A stretch of DNA of 64,000 nucleotides from Peromyscus leucopus (GCF_004664715.2 NC_051070.1:47440456-47504455); one strand, 5' to 3'. Numbered from the stretch's first letter, positions 10,621 through 22,470 are shown. A program made the numbers and translations. The notes: generated by a model not told the origin, from the letters alone.

Positions 10621-12380
10621 GAATTTTTTTTACCTTACAACACGTGATAAATAGGGGCTTAATTCACTCACTACCCTCCTCTATGGATGTACACGCCCAC
10701 ACCCATATTCCTCTGTTCATTCATGATTCCGTGGGTTGTAACTGGCCATTGCTTAAGAACCCCGAGGGAGTAGGACAAATTGAGAGGGTGGACTGAGCAC
10801 TTAGTTATTTACTAAGCAATAGCAAACTACACCTAAAAACAAAATCAAGAATTTGGAATCCAGCAGTGAGCGCTGGGCCTGCCATTCTCCAGTTCCTACC
10901 AGCGAACCTCCGGTTCCCAGTCCCGTGTCCCGTCCCCGTGTCCACCCCCATCCCTCACTCCCTTACTCCCCCCCACTCCCGTCTCATGGTCTTTTCCAGC
11001 CACCAGACCCCCCAAGAAACCCTGCAGTCCACCTTGTGTTCTTCAATGTACCTTGGCTTCTTCAGGCAGCAAACTTGAGCTCCCTCTGCTGGCCCTCTAA
11101 TGAAGCGCATCACCCAAACTGACGGGGCCCGCCCTTTGAAACAGGCGAGGCACGTACAGAGTTAATGTGATGAACCGGCTCCTGACACACGCGGTACGTG
11201 CAGAAGCTGGAAGCATGGTATCCAAAAAGGGGGGGGGGGACCCCAGCCACCTATGAGCTATTTTACTCAGTTACAGATTTCTCACTCCTTGCCACATTTA
11301 TCTAGCTGTCGATACAGTGCAAATAGGTTATTATTGACTGTTCTAATTTTAATAAGATTTCAGTCTCATTGCCCAGTTTAATTCCCCTGGGAAGGCTCAG
11401 AAATTAGATGGCAAAGTTTGCTTTTTTTTAAATTCTTTTTTTGAGAACTAGGATGCCAGAACTTATTCATTTCTTAGGTTTGCTCTTGTGAGAACCCCTG
11501 GGATGCGATTTCAAGTAGTAAGTCTCTATTTGTTCACCCTCTCTCTCATCTAGAACCCCCAACATTTCATCGCGACTGCCTTTCCCCCCTTCCTTTGGGG
11601 TAGGGGAGAGCAGCAACGATTGAAACGGTGAAACAGCCACGGGAGACACTTTCGACACACTGCAGATGTGCGTGCAAGGAGTTTCAGACGAAGGGAATTC
11701 TGGGGTGGCGCCGATGTGATTCACAGCGTGAGTTCTTAAGTCTCTACAGAGAATACACTCATGGGAAACCCATCCTAACCACCTTGACTATCTCGAATAC
11801 CTACACAATAAATTAGGAACAGACTTGGACCAAACGTAAACGTCCCAACAGAGTCTCTTCCCGGGGGAATGTTTGGTACCCTTCTGCGTTTTGGGAGCGA
11901 GACTGCGTTCCCCTCCACTTAGCCACGAACCATTTCAACAACGATACTCAGCAGAATCCCTTTTCTTTGTACCACCTGCCTTTGATTGCAGATTTTCACC
12001 TGGATGGATTTTAGCAACATCGAGTTACATTGCTAAGCAACGAGCCAGGCCTGGGCTCCTCCAGTGGGTCGGGCTCCTGCCTCCCAAGGAAACGTCACTG
12101 GACCAAGAAAAGGCTCCTTCGCCTTCCCTTGGCTCTTCTTTCCCTGAGCCGCTGACACCTTCATCCGTCTCAGGGCCACTGGGCGCAACAGGCGCCCCCT
12201 GCAGGCGACTCCCCATCCCTGAACACCAGGAGAGGACAGAAAAAGGGTATTAAAGCCCTGAGTGCTGAGAACCACAAATCGTCTTTTAGGGTCCATTTCT
12301 CTCCACCAGGCCAAAGGCAGCTTGTTTATGAAACAGCTGCTACCGCAGTGGCCCACACTCTGTCATCAGATAGTACCGCT
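10621..12380. other. Repeat-poor intergenic DNA, no gene seen
   Basis: Frames of up to 126 codons occur on both strands, with no domain, signal peptide or exon-intron structure that I recognise. Confidence 0.5.
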
Positions 12381-12420
12381 GGAGGAGGAGGAGGAGGAGG
12401 AGGAGGAGGAGGAGGAGGAG
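12381..12420. repeat. (GGA)n microsatellite
   Basis: 40 bp pure GGA; gives spurious poly-Glu and poly-Ser frames. Confidence 0.95.
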
Positions 12421-12889
12421 ATGGATAATGTCACAGCGATGAGTTGCTTCCCCGCCCACCCGGGGCTCATGGAGCACCTCCTTAGGGAAAGGAAGCTAAA
12501 AGAACGGAGGGGGCTCCAGGGCGGCGTTCGCCTTGGTTGTTTTTTAAAGCCACATGCAGCTCTGTCTCCAGGACCAGGCAGGGCTCCGGAGCCACCTCCC
12601 GGTGTGTCCCTGCTGCGGGCCTGACCCTCGACTCTACACAGCTGGGCAGAGTTCCTGAAAACCAGACACTCAAGAGTCAGGGGCCCCGAGGACCCACACA
12701 ATAACCTCCCTTCTCCCGCTAGCCCCCTGGGTGTGAGGCTGCTGATGATCTGAGATTTCTCTACATCAGCCAAACCGCTAGGCGCTTCCTAGCCCAGGGG
12801 TGTTCAGCGCGTTTCCTAGCAGATGTGACCCTGGGCCAAAAAGCAGACTGGGGATAGCTTTAGAGTTAGAACTGCGGTTCCTTCCAATT

Positions 12890-13235
12890 ATCTTTAACAG
12901 CTGCTGTGATCAACACCATAGTCAGCTTGTGGGGAAAGGGGTTTCTTTTATCGTTAGCACCCAGGTGACACCTCACTCAGGTGAGGCCGGCACTGAGGTG
13001 GGAGCATGTTGCTTACTGACTTGCTCAGCCTGATTTTTGTTTTTACAGCACTCCGGACCACCTGCTCAGCCTCCACAGTGGGATGACCCTCCCACAGCAA
13101 TCATTAATCAAGACAATGCCCCCACAGACTTGCTTACCGGCCAATCTGAGGGAGGCATTTTCTCAGCTGAGGTTCCCGCTTCCCAGATGACCCCGGTTTG
13201 TGCCACAATGACAAAAAGAACTAACCAGCATGGTG
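12890..13235 (-). repeat. Type B medium-reiteration repeat (partial)
   Basis: Reverse of the 15540 copy: CACAGTGGGATGACCCTCCC, CAATCATTAATCAAGACAATG, GAGGCATTTTCTCAGCTGAGG. Confidence 0.65.
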
Positions 13236-13350
13236 GGTAAGTGGTGGCCCTTTTAGGGGGTGCGGTTTGATTGGAGAGTTAAGTCCTGGGTGGGTGTCCT
13301 CGGAGGGGATGGTGGTACCCTAACTCCTCCTCTTCCTCTTTGCTTCCTCG

Positions 13351-13410
13351 ACACCATGAAGTGGGCATCTTCTGCTGCTCACACCATGAAGTGGGCATCT
13401 TCTGCTGCTC
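13351..13410. repeat. Perfect 30 bp tandem duplication
   Basis: Two identical copies starting ACACCATGAAGTGGGC. Confidence 0.95.
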
Positions 13411-14140
13411 CCACGTGCTCTTGCCCTGGTGTGTTGCCTCGTTACAGACCCCCAAACCGTAAGTGAGGCATGAACAGAGACCTCCAGAGCTGTGACCCAG
13501 AATAACCCTTTCCTCTCCAGAAGCCGGTTCTCTCAGGCATTTTGGCGCAGTGACGGGAAGCTGAGCAACACGTCTGATGTTTCCTCTCAGTCCTCATTTC
13601 AGTCCACGGCCCCCTATCCTGCTCCTCAACTACACGCCGCCAGCTCCCTCTCTTGTAACGGGAGTTGGCACAATTCCTGTTCCTCTGCTACAACAGTCCA
13701 CTGCAGCAATCCCCTCACGGCAATGGAGGACTTGCTGGCTCCAGCCTGCCTTACCGTTGCAAGAAAGAGACTCGGGTAAGCTTTTCTTCAGTACATCTCC
13801 CACCCATTTCCCCCACCACTGGTGGCGACAGACGTTCAGCTTCTCTCCCTCCCCTGGCGACCCCCTCCCCAGCCTCTTCTTCCTCTCCTTACACCTGCTC
13901 TGCCCCTGAGTATCCATGTGGCTACCTTCTCCATTCCTCCTCGGTTCTGTTTGGGATCGAACACAGAACTCTTTACTCCTGGGCCACATCGCCGGTCTTC
14001 TACAAGAGGTCTTTCCCAACCAACCACAGGAAATTGCGGCTCCGGTTCTCTGTCTAACACGCCAGCCCCTCCTGAGAGGATATGTATGAGCCTGCCATTG
14101 TAGTCCACAGCCTCTGGGCATGGATTTAAAACGTGTAAGT
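13411..14140. other. Intergenic, no gene seen
   Basis: Pyrimidine-rich; frames overlap on both strands (for example 13630-14187 minus) with no recognised domain. Confidence 0.5.
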
Positions 14141-14142
14141 TC

Positions 14143-14450
14143 CACAGGTTGGAGGTGTAGCTTTGTGTTGGAGTGCTCACCTAGCATGTAGGAGGCCCTA
14201 GGTTTCTTTTTTTTTTGTTGTTGTTGTTGTTTTTTTGTTTTTTTTTTTTTTTTTTTTTTTTGGTTTTTCGAGACAGGGTTTCTCTGTGTAGCTTTGCACC
14301 TTTCCTGGATCTCGCTCTGTAGACCAGGCTGGCCTCGAACTCACAAAGATCCTCCTGCCTCTGCCTCCGAGTGCTGGGATTAAAGGTGTGCGCCACCACC
14401 GCCCAGGAGACCCTGGGTTTGATCTCCAGCTCTCAAAACCAAAACGAAGA
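14143..14450 (+). mobile_element. ID-type SINE split by an antisense B1
   Basis: ID halves lie at about 14143-14212 and 14404-14445. The B1 (14240-14404, with a long T run) lies between near-copies of GAGGCCCTAGGTTT and GAGACCCTGGGTTT, its target duplication. Confidence 0.75.
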
Positions 14451-14900
14451 AAGCACGGGTAAGTTTCGTGAGTTGACCTTCTGCGCCTAGACTGCAGTTA
14501 AAGGCATTTCCTTCAAGGCGCTTCATAAAGAGCTGCTGAACACCAGAGCAGGCCCGTGGGGCTCAGAGGAGGGTTTGCCGTGGGGTCTCAGTACTGACGC
14601 ACTGGGTGGAAAGACGCCAAACATCACAAATGTACACACTGCACCCAGGAGTGACAGCCGGCCTTTTGTCACTAATGGATGCTCTGATGCCTGGATCTCT
14701 CGAATGTAAGCAACACTCTTCATCCCTTTAATGTCTCGGTGGTTATTGGGTCTGCCATAGCTCTTCTTATTTAACACAACACACATTTGTATCTTAAATA
14801 TTATCATTGTATTTCAACCTAATTGACATATTTTTAAAATCCCATTTCCTTATTTTACACATCTTGGGTATTTGTTTATTTGTTTAATTGTTTATTTGTT
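14450..14900. other. Intergenic, no gene seen
   Basis: No repeat or exon recognised. Confidence 0.5.
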
Positions 14901-14901
14901 T

Positions 14902-15045
14902 ATTTGAGACAGGGTCTCTCTGTGTAGTTCTAGCTGTCCTGGAGCTTGCTATGTAGCCCAGGCTGGCCTTGAATTCATAGAGCTCTGCCTGCCACTGCCT
15001 CCCGAGTGCTGGGATTAAAGGGCTGCCCTACCACGCCTGGCTATT
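14902..15045 (-). mobile_element. B1 SINE
   Basis: TTTGAGACAGGGTCTCTCTG to CTACCACGCCTGGC, with a TTTATTTG tail. Confidence 0.9.
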
Positions 15046-15068
15046 TTATGAATCTTACGGAATATTTT

Positions 15069-15246
15069 TGGGACTGGAGAGACGGTTCAGTAGTTATGAA
15101 TGCCAGTTGCAGAGTTCACTTCCCAACACTCACATCGGGCAGCTCAGCGCCACCTGTAACTCTAACTCCCGGGGACCTGACCTCCTCTTCCATCCTTTGT
15201 GGCACCCACACTTATATATTTCATAAAAGTTAAAAAAAAAAAAAAA
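15069..15246 (+). mobile_element. B2 SINE, diverged
   Basis: GGGACTGGAGAGACGGTTCAG head, A-rich end. Confidence 0.8.
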
Positions 15247-15296
15247 TAGGAGACCTTCATGACTCAGGGGAAAAAAATAAAGCCGTTTCATTTTGT

Positions 15297-15402
15297 CTCA
15301 CACCTGCAATCTCAGCACTAGAGAGACTGAGGCAGGGGGATCGCCACAAGTTCAAGCCCAGCCAGTATTTCAGCTTCAGATTCTGTCTTAGAAAACTAAG
15401 CC
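15297..15402 (+). mobile_element. Old B1 SINE
   Basis: TCTCACACCTGCAATCTCAGCAC to GATTCTGTCTTAGAAAAC. Confidence 0.7.
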
Positions 15403-15539
15403 TCTGAAAACCGCAGGCAGTGAGCAGAGTCAGCCTGAGAATACGCCATCTGGGCTGCAGCTGGCAACGTCGGCCCCAAATGCTAGATATGGAACTACAG
15501 AATTTAATGTGTGCCTTGTGGGACACGTGTCTCGCTCTC

Positions 15540-15945
15540 CACCCACTTGTGCTGGTTAGTGTTTTCTGGCAACGTGACACAAACTCGGATCATCTGGGAA
15601 GAGAACCTCAGTGGAGAGACTGCCTCCATCGGGTGACCTGTGGGCGTGTCCAAGCCATTTTCTTGACTGATGATGGATGTGGGAGGACCCCGCCCACTGT
15701 GGGCGGTGCCACCCCTGGGCACGTGGTCCTAAGGTGCATAAGGAAGCAGACTGGGCGAGCCACAGGGAACAAGCCAGTAAGCAGCTCTCCTCCTTGGGTC
15801 CGCTTCAGTTCCTGCCTCCAGACTCCTTCCCTTCGTGTTGGGCTCGTACCGGGACTTGTAAGCCAAATAAACCCTCTCCTCTCTAAATTGTTTTCTGCCC
15901 TGGTGTCTTATCACAACCATGGCAACCAGACTGAGACACTGCTCC
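15540..15945 (+). repeat. Type B medium-reiteration repeat
   Basis: GTGCTGGTTAGTGTTTTCTGG, CCCACTGTGGGCGGTGCCACCC, AAGCCAAATAAACCCTCTCC, TCACAACCATGGCAACCAG. Copies also at 16885 and 34590. Confidence 0.75.
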
Positions 15946-16022
15946 TCATTTCTATCTCTGAACCCCATTCCTTCCTTTTAGAATAGAAAGTTTTAATTTG
16001 TGTAAATGTATGTTAGAAACAC

Positions 16023-16192
16023 ATAGGTGGTGGCGCATGCCTTTAATCCCAGCACTCTGGAGGCAGAGCCAGGTGGATCTTTGTGAGTTCGAGGCCAGCC
16101 TGGTCTACAGAGTGAGTTCCAGGACAGGCACCAAAGCTACACAGAGAAACTCTGTCTCGAAAAGCAAAATAAAACAAAAACAAAAAGAAGAA
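16023..16192 (+). mobile_element. B1 SINE
   Basis: GTGGTGGCGCATGCCTTTAATC to CTGTCTCGAAAAGC; then purine-rich (GGAAGAAAGAGA) to 16245. Confidence 0.92.
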
Positions 16193-16474
16193 AAAAGGAA
16201 GAAAGAGAGACAGAGAGGGAGGAAGGGAGGGAGGGAGGAAGGAAAAATATGTATTTAAAAAAAACAAAAATAAAAAATATAAAACAGGCACACAGCCAAG
16301 AGTCTCAGAGGAGACGTTGAACTTGGATTTTTGAGCGATTTCGAACTGTTGAGATGTGGACCTTTACAGATGAATTGGATGCAGTTTGCATTGTAAAGTA
16401 GGTGTGAACTTCTTAGGGGGCAGCGTGGAATGTTACAGGCTTAAGGAGATGTTTGGCTTTCTTTTTTACAAGGG

Positions 16475-16822
16475 ATGGACACTGATGGTTAATCGTGATT
16501 ATCAGTTTGATTAGATTAAGAGATACCTCAAAGATTAGTGACGTGCACATCTGGCTGTGCCTCTGAGGGCTCCCAGGAAAGACTAATTAAACTAAGGCAG
16601 TTAAGAAACACCCTCAGTGTGGGCTGTACTGTGTCCAAATACCACGACCCGAGGTGGAACAAGATGAAGGAGCCCGAAAGCAAGCACAGACACCCCTCAC
16701 TCTCTGTGCTACCTCACCCTTCTACCACGAAGGATTAAAACCATGAGCCAAAACACATATTGCTTCCCTCAACTTGTTTTGCTCAAATATTTTGTCACAG
16801 CAGCAGTAAGGTAACTAACACA
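16475..16822 (+). repeat. Medium-reiteration repeat, type C
   Basis: GGTTAATCGTGATTATCAGTTTG to CAGCAGTAAGGTAACTAACAC. The closing TCACAGCAG...GTAACTAACAC resembles other rodent repeats of this size. Confidence 0.55.
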
Positions 16823-16884
16823 AAGATGAAAACTATTTGATTTAGAATTAGAAAGTAGATCACACCAAAAGAAGTTCAGGTTTT

Positions 16885-17270
16885 TAAAATCCTCACTGTG
16901 TGTCACCTTGACACAAACCTAGACCTCAACCAAGAAGATGCCTCCATCAGATTGCCTCTAGGCAAGTCTGTAGGGCATTTTCATGATTAATTATGGATGT
17001 GGAAGGGTCCAGCCCACTGTGGGTAGCACCGACCCTGGACAGAGGGTCCTGAGTTGTGTAATGAAAGCAAGGTAAACAATTCAGGAGGTGCAAGCTTATA
17101 GCAGCATTCTTCCGTAGACTGTTTTAGTTCCTGCCTCCAGGTTCCTGCCTTGAGTTCCTCTGATGATGGATCGTGATGTGTAAACAGAAGTCAAATCAAT
17201 CCTTTCCTCCCCAAGTTGCTTTTGGTCATGTACGTTATCACAGTAATAGAAACCCTAACAAAGACACTGA
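16885..17270 (+). repeat. Type B medium-reiteration repeat
   Basis: GTGTGTCACCTTGACACAAACC, CCCACTGTGGGTAGCACCGACCC, TTATCACAGTAATAGAAACCC. Confidence 0.7.
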
Positions 17271-17725
17271 CATATTTTTTTTAAAAAACAACATAATCTT
17301 TTGATGAATTATCTACCATTATCTCAACATTTTCTCAATTAATTAAGTCATAAACTATTGACCACCTCTTCATTCTCCAGATATTTAGAAAAGCATATAA
17401 ACTGTGTAAGAGGAATTCTCGCTTCTCTCAAAAGTTGAAAAGCTCTGCCAGTCCTGAATTTCCATCCTAATACCCCAACAAAACCACTTTGCAGCGCAGT
17501 TTCATGCGGAGACTTGTTGATGTGAAACACTGCATTTTTCTGCACACTGGCTTCTGGTCGCATGTGCTTTATAACGTGTTTCCCACCATCTTTTGTGTGC
17601 TGCCTTTTAAGTTACAAGTCACAGCTCTGGGTGAATTGTCACGGTGAGCAGGAGAATTTTCTGGGAGTCGTTTAATCAATCATGCAAATGACTGAAAACA
17701 ATGGAACTAGGTTCCATTAAACACA
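17270..17725. other. Intergenic, no gene seen
   Basis: AT-rich; nothing recognised. Confidence 0.5.
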
Positions 17726-17917
17726 GAGACTAGAGAGTTGGCTCAGCAGTTAAGAGTGCTTGTAGTTCTTCAGAGAACCCAGACTTGGGTCTCCAGCACC
17801 CATGGGCTGGCTTGTAGCTCCAGGGAACCAGGCGCCCCCTTCTGGCCTCTGAGGGCAGTTGCACACATGTGCACATACACACACAGAGATACATGAATAA
17901 AAAGTAAGTTAAACAAA
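17726..17917 (+). mobile_element. B2 SINE
   Basis: GAGACTAGAGAGTTGGCTCAGC head; CAGGCGCCCCCTTCTGGCC; tail GAATAAAAAGTAAG. Confidence 0.85.
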
Positions 17918-19060
17918 ACGTATCCCAACTCAACTGTCCTTTATTTGGATTCTAGGAATACCTGTAGCTACTTGGTGCCACCCATTCCCAGATGGAAAAT
18001 GACACTGTCAGAGAGGAAATCAAAGTAAAAAAGATGCAGCAATTACCAGTGACAGATACAACATTCTTCCTTTTGTAAAACAAACACAAACGTATGGCCT
18101 AAAAGGACCTAGGCAAGATTCTTGTCTTTTCCTGAAAAACCAGAAGAGCTGACGGTGTTGGTGCTCCCTGCCCTCAGGACACAGTCCCTTGGAGCTGGGT
18201 TGGCATACCCTTCTGCCAGGGCGCTTGTCCTCCACTGTACCCAGAGCAGCTGGATTCAAAACTCTGCAGCCAAGCCAGACTGCAGGTGGCCTGCTTCTCT
18301 GGCCAAAGGACAGATATTTGCCAGGGCTTTCGAGTGACAGCTGTCCATCTCTTGTGGAGATTAAAATGGAGAGAACTGTGTCGAGGCAATCAGTTCATCT
18401 ACCAAAATAGTCCGTCTTAATTGGAGAACTGCCCCCCCAGACTACTCATTAAAATCCAACCCAGCTAGGGGAAGAACATCTCAGCAAAGCTCCGCGGTGG
18501 GGGAAGAGGAGGGGCGGGCTGTCGACGGAGGAGGATGCGGGGGCCCTCTAGTGGGAGCTGCTGTTTCTCTGGCCCTTTCAAGATGAATAAGGTGGTTTGG
18601 AGAGCGGCTGCCTCTCAAAGGTACAACGCCTGCCTGTAACTCGGGGAGCAAGGAAAAATCTTCGGTGGCTGCACGGGTCAGCGGGGCTCTGCTGTAAGCT
18701 GAGGTGGTGAGAGGCGGGGCTCCCAGAGGGAGACCCCTCTCTCACGCACTGAAAACCAGTTAAGGACTAATTAGGTATGGTAACTCACTGGCAATGCGAA
18801 CGGTGTTCTAAGAGAGCTTCTTGGAACCTAGAAGTCGGCCCAAAGGCAGTCATTTTTATTTTATAATTATGGCAAACTTCGATACATAAAGTGCTCCCCT
18901 ACGCCCTTAGCAGTTACCAGCGCAAAGTCAATCTGCCACCCAGCCCCCACCTCTCCCTTTGCATACTGCTGGAGAATGAGTCCTCTGAGAAAATGGTCTT
19001 TGAAAGACGGAGGCCACCCCCCCCTGCCCCCCAACTCCTCTAATGTTGGCGCCACCAGTT
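17918..19060. other. Repeat-poor intergenic DNA, no gene seen
   Basis: 18480-18740 is locally GC-rich; no open frame with a domain and no splice pattern. Confidence 0.5.
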
Positions 19061-19087
19061 TATTGTATAGTTCGTTTCAATCATCGA

Positions 19088-19351
19088 GCATGTATGTTTT
19101 GCACTTTGCATGCCCCTTTGCACACCAGAAGAGGGCATTGGCTCCCGTTCTAGACGATTATGAGCTGCCATGTAGATGCTGGGAATTGAACTCAGGACCC
19201 CTAAAAGAACAGCCAGTGCTCTTAACCACTGCACCCTTGGCTGGCCTGGAACTCACTCTGTAGACCAGGCTGGCCTTGAACTCACAGAGATCCACCTGTC
19301 TCTGCCTCCCAAGTGCTGGGATTAAAGGTGTGCGCCATCACCGCCTGGCTG
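19088..19351 (-). mobile_element. B2 and B1 SINEs, both antisense, abutting
   Basis: B2 19088-19235 (GGGAATTGAACTCAGGACCCC) runs into B1 19243-19351 (CTGGAACTCACTCTGTAGACC), which lacks its 3' third. Confidence 0.85.
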
Positions 19352-19388
19352 AAATACTACACTTTAAGAAATTTACGAGATAGAGATA

Positions 19389-19548
19389 GCCAGGCAGTGG
19401 TGGCGCACGCCTTTAATCCCAGCACTTGGGAGGCAGAGACAGGTGGATCTCTGTGAGTTCAAGGCCAGCCTGGTCTATGGAGCAAGTTCCAGGACAGCCA
19501 GGATTGCTTCACAGAGAGACCCTTGTCTTGAAAAACCAAAAAAATAAA
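19389..19548 (+). mobile_element. B1 SINE
   Basis: GCCAGGCAGTGGTGGCGCACGC to CTTGTCTTGAAAAACC. Confidence 0.92.
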
Positions 19549-19575
19549 AATAAATTTTTAAAAATGTAGTTTTCC

Positions 19576-20282
19576 AAATGTGGTACATATACACAATGGA
19601 GTACTACTCAGCAGAGAAAAACAATGAAAGCATGAAATTTGCAGGCAAATGGATGGAACTAGAAAAAAATCATTCTGAGTGAGGTAACCCAAACCCAGAA
19701 AGACAGTCATGGTATGTACTCACTCATAAGTGGATTCTAGATATAAAATAAAGAACAATCAGACTACAACCCATAGAACCATGGAGGCTATATATATAGC
19801 ATGGAGGTCCCTAGGACGACTGTGGCTTATAATAAATTTTGGTTTTACTCAATTATTGAAAAAAATAGCCAAATGAATGGAAACACATGAACTATGAACC
19901 AAAGGCTGAGGGGCCCCCAGCTGGATCAGGCCCTCTGAATAGGTGAGACAGTTCATTGGCTTGATCTGTTTGGGAGGCAACTAGGCAGTGTGACCAGGTC
20001 CTGTGCTCATTGCATGAGTTGGCTGTTTGAAACCTGGGACTTATGCAGGGACACTTGGCTCAGTCTGGGAGGAAGGGACTGGACCTGCCTGGACTGAGTC
20101 TACTAGGTTGATCGCAGTCCTGGGGGAGGATTTGCCCTGGAGGAGGTGGGAATGGGGGGTGGGCTGGGGGTAAGGATAAGGGGTGGGAGGGGGGAGAATA
20201 GGGGAACCCATGGATGATATGTAGAACTGAATGGTATTGTAAAATAAAATAAAATAAAAAGAAATAATAAAAAAAAAATTTT
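19576..20282 (+). mobile_element. LINE-1, 5'-truncated 3' end
   Basis: 3'-end sequence (ACACAATGGAGTACTACTCAGC onward, then the G-rich 3' UTR) ending in an A-rich tail. A 14 bp duplication AAATGTAGTTTTCC lies at 19562-19575 and 20283-20296, the mark of target-primed reverse transcription. No intact ORF remains. Confidence 0.9.
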
Positions 20283-20296
20283 AAATGTAGTTTTCC

Positions 20297-20696
20297 TCCA
20301 TCCTTATTTTTTCTTTCATTTCCCCCATGGCCAAGTCGTTTGTCCTTTCAAATTCTCCAGTTCTTTAGTGACTGTACAGAGGGAGGTCAGAGAAACCAGC
20401 CGCCCTCAGGAGTTGCTGTAATTCATTATTTGAATGTTGCCGGGTTCGAGCTCTGTTTTTTATAGGTGGCTGTCTAATCCAGTTTCCTAGTATCAGGAGC
20501 ACAGCCACACTGCTGCGGTTTCTTCCCCTGGTGTTTGAAGTTGTTATTTCAATGGAAAGCGTTTCTTACATCTTTAGAAAGTCACATCCAGCATTTTGTG
20601 TGAACCTAAGTAACAATAAAAGTTTAGAACTTAATACTGTTTGTGACGTGTGTTAACTTGTAAACCTTCAAATCCAGTTCCTCTTATGGATTTTCT
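20297..20696. other. Intergenic, no gene seen
   Basis: No repeat recognised; an AATAAAAG at 20620 is isolated. Confidence 0.5.
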
Positions 20697-21175
20697 TTTC
20701 TGAGATGGGGTTTCTCACTATGTAGCCCCATCTGGCCCGGAACTCACTATGTCCACCAGGCTTGGCCTTGAACTCACAGAGATCTGCCTGCCTCTGCTGT
20801 GGATGATTGATTGATAGATAAAACACTGATTGGCCAGTAGCTAGGCAGGGCTAGCAGAGAGGAGAATTGAGAGAACAGGAAGGCAGAGAGGAGGAGACGC
20901 CAGCCTGCATCCAGGGAGCATCATGTAGAGGCAGCAAGTAAAGCCACGGAACACATGGCGACATATAGATTAACAGAAATGGGCTGAGTATAAGAGTAAG
21001 AGCTAGACAATGGTAGGCCTGAGCTAATGGCCGAGCAGTTTAAATAATATAAGCGTCTGTGTGTTTATTTTATAAGTGGGCTATGGGACTGCCGGGGCTT
21101 GGCAGGACCCGGAGAGAAAAACTCTAGCTACATGCCTTTGTGCTGGGATTAAAGGTGTCACCACCACATGCAACC
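20697..21175 (-). mobile_element. B1 SINE split by an LTR
   Basis: TTTCTGAGATGGGGTTTCTCAC to CTGCCTGCCTCTGC, then LTR 20798-21132, then GTGCTGGGATTAAAGGTG. Confidence 0.85.
20798..21132 (+). mobile_element. Older, diverged LTR related to the mys-like family, inserted in a B1
   Basis: TGTGGATG to CTAGCTACA keeps the order of mys LTR blocks (AAACACTGATTGGCCA, AGAGGAGAATT, TATAAGCGTCTG, TTTTATAAGTGG). It splits an antisense B1 whose halves are 20697-20797 and 21133-21175. The target duplication is no longer clear. Confidence 0.8.
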
Positions 21176-21453
21176 TCAATGCTTCTCCTGAATTGTCAGA
21201 TCTGGGGCAGGATTTCCTTGGGTGGCAGAAAATGCTGTGGTGAGACGACGACCTTTAGAATCAGTTGCCACAGAGGTTAAGTGAGGAATTGGTCTCTCTG
21301 GTTCCTTGTGTTTCTTTAAACCCTATTGTCAACTGCAGACTTGCCCCAGGCCACAGGGAGCTAAAGCAAGTGCCCAGTCCGGATCTCCAGACAGGCTCAG
21401 TGCACAGTGCAGCTGCAGTGTCTCCAAACTAATCTTTAAAAAGCAACTGGTGA

Positions 21454-21549
21454 CTTGGGGATTTAGCTCAGTAGTAGATCGCTTGCCTAGCAAGTGCAAG
21501 GCCCTGGGTTCAGTCCTCAGCTCTGGAAAAAAAAAAAAAAAAAAAAAAA
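21454..21549 (+). mobile_element. ID SINE with target duplication
   Basis: TTGGGGATTTAGCTCAGTAG (box A), GGGTTCAGTCCTCAGC (box B), long A tail. AAGCAACTGGTG before and AAGCAAGTGGTG after mark the insertion. Confidence 0.92.
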
Positions 21550-21781
21550 GCAAGTGGTGCAGAAGGATTTCGAAAGGCGGGCAAACATTTTGCAAATTTT
21601 TGAAAAGGGAGGTGAAATGTTTGGGTCCAAGAGTCAAAAGTCAAAAAAGGCTAAAGGTCAGACCAGCGTTGGCCAAAGCGAGGTCACAAGTTCACATGTA
21701 GTCCACAGTCCGGGGGCAGAGATGTGGGTAAGTGCTGAGAGATCGGAAAGACCGTTTAACAGAACTACAGTGGTCACTGAC

Positions 21782-21897
21782 TCGGGAGGCAGAGACGGGC
21801 AGATTTCCATGAGTTCGAGGCCAGCCTAGTCTACAGAGCGAGTTCCAGGACAGGCTCCAAAGCTACAGAGAAGCCCTGTCTCCAAAAACAAACAAAT
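21782..21897 (+). mobile_element. B1 SINE, 5' truncated
   Basis: CTCGGGAGGCAGAGACGGG to GCCCTGTCTCCAAAAAC. Confidence 0.88.
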
Positions 21898-21971
21898 AAA
21901 ATCAAATTTTCAAATACTAAATATTTCCAACTACATGTTGTACGTTTTAGTTTGCAAATAACATTTCCAAG

Positions 21972-22166
21972 GGGTCAGGCTGTATGTCAGCTAGTAGAGT
22001 GATTGCCCACAGGCACAAAACTCTGAGTTTGATCCCTTCAGGGCATGAACCTGGATGCACATGTCTGTAAGAGAGGTGAAGGCAGGAGAATTAAAAACTC
22101 CACGTCATCTTGGCTACAGTCTGAGGTGAGCCTGGGATACAGGCGATCCAGCCTCAAAAAACAAGC
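21972..22166 (+). mobile_element. B4 (ID-B1) SINE
   Basis: GGGGTCAGGCTGTATGTCAGC, GAGTTTGATCCCTTC box B, then a B1-like half to CCAGCCTCAAAAAAC. Confidence 0.6.
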
Positions 22167-22244
22167 TAAATAGAAACAAACCTTTGAATAATAAAATTTT
22201 TATTACATGCTGTATGCTTTATAGTATATTATATATTTTATTAT

Positions 22245-22470
22245 ATGAGCTCAGCAGCTAAGAGAACCACTGTGCAACATGAGGGCTTGAGTTTGAATAC
22301 TGAGCACCCAGGTAAAAAGGTGGGCGTGGCTACAGCCGTGCCTATAAACTCCAGCGCTGTGAGGGACAGAGACGCCACCCCAGAGCTTGCTGGCTGCCAG
22401 CCTCGCTCCAGATTCAGCGAGAGACGCTGTCTCAAGGGAATAAGTGAGGAGTGAAGGGCTGCACCTGATG
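22245..22470 (+). mobile_element. Degraded B3-type SINE
   Basis: GAGCTCAGCAGCTAAGAGAACC head and GAGTTTGAATACTGAGCACCC, then a diverged body to CGCTGTCTCAAGGGAATAAG. Confidence 0.5.

Noticed and set aside
12262..12773. Frames with poly-Glu or poly-Ser
   Set aside because: They arise from the GGA run and share no other coding feature.
21454..21549. Functional tRNA gene
   Set aside because: The box A and B segment is followed by an A tail and flanked by a target duplication, so it is an ID SINE, not a tRNA gene.
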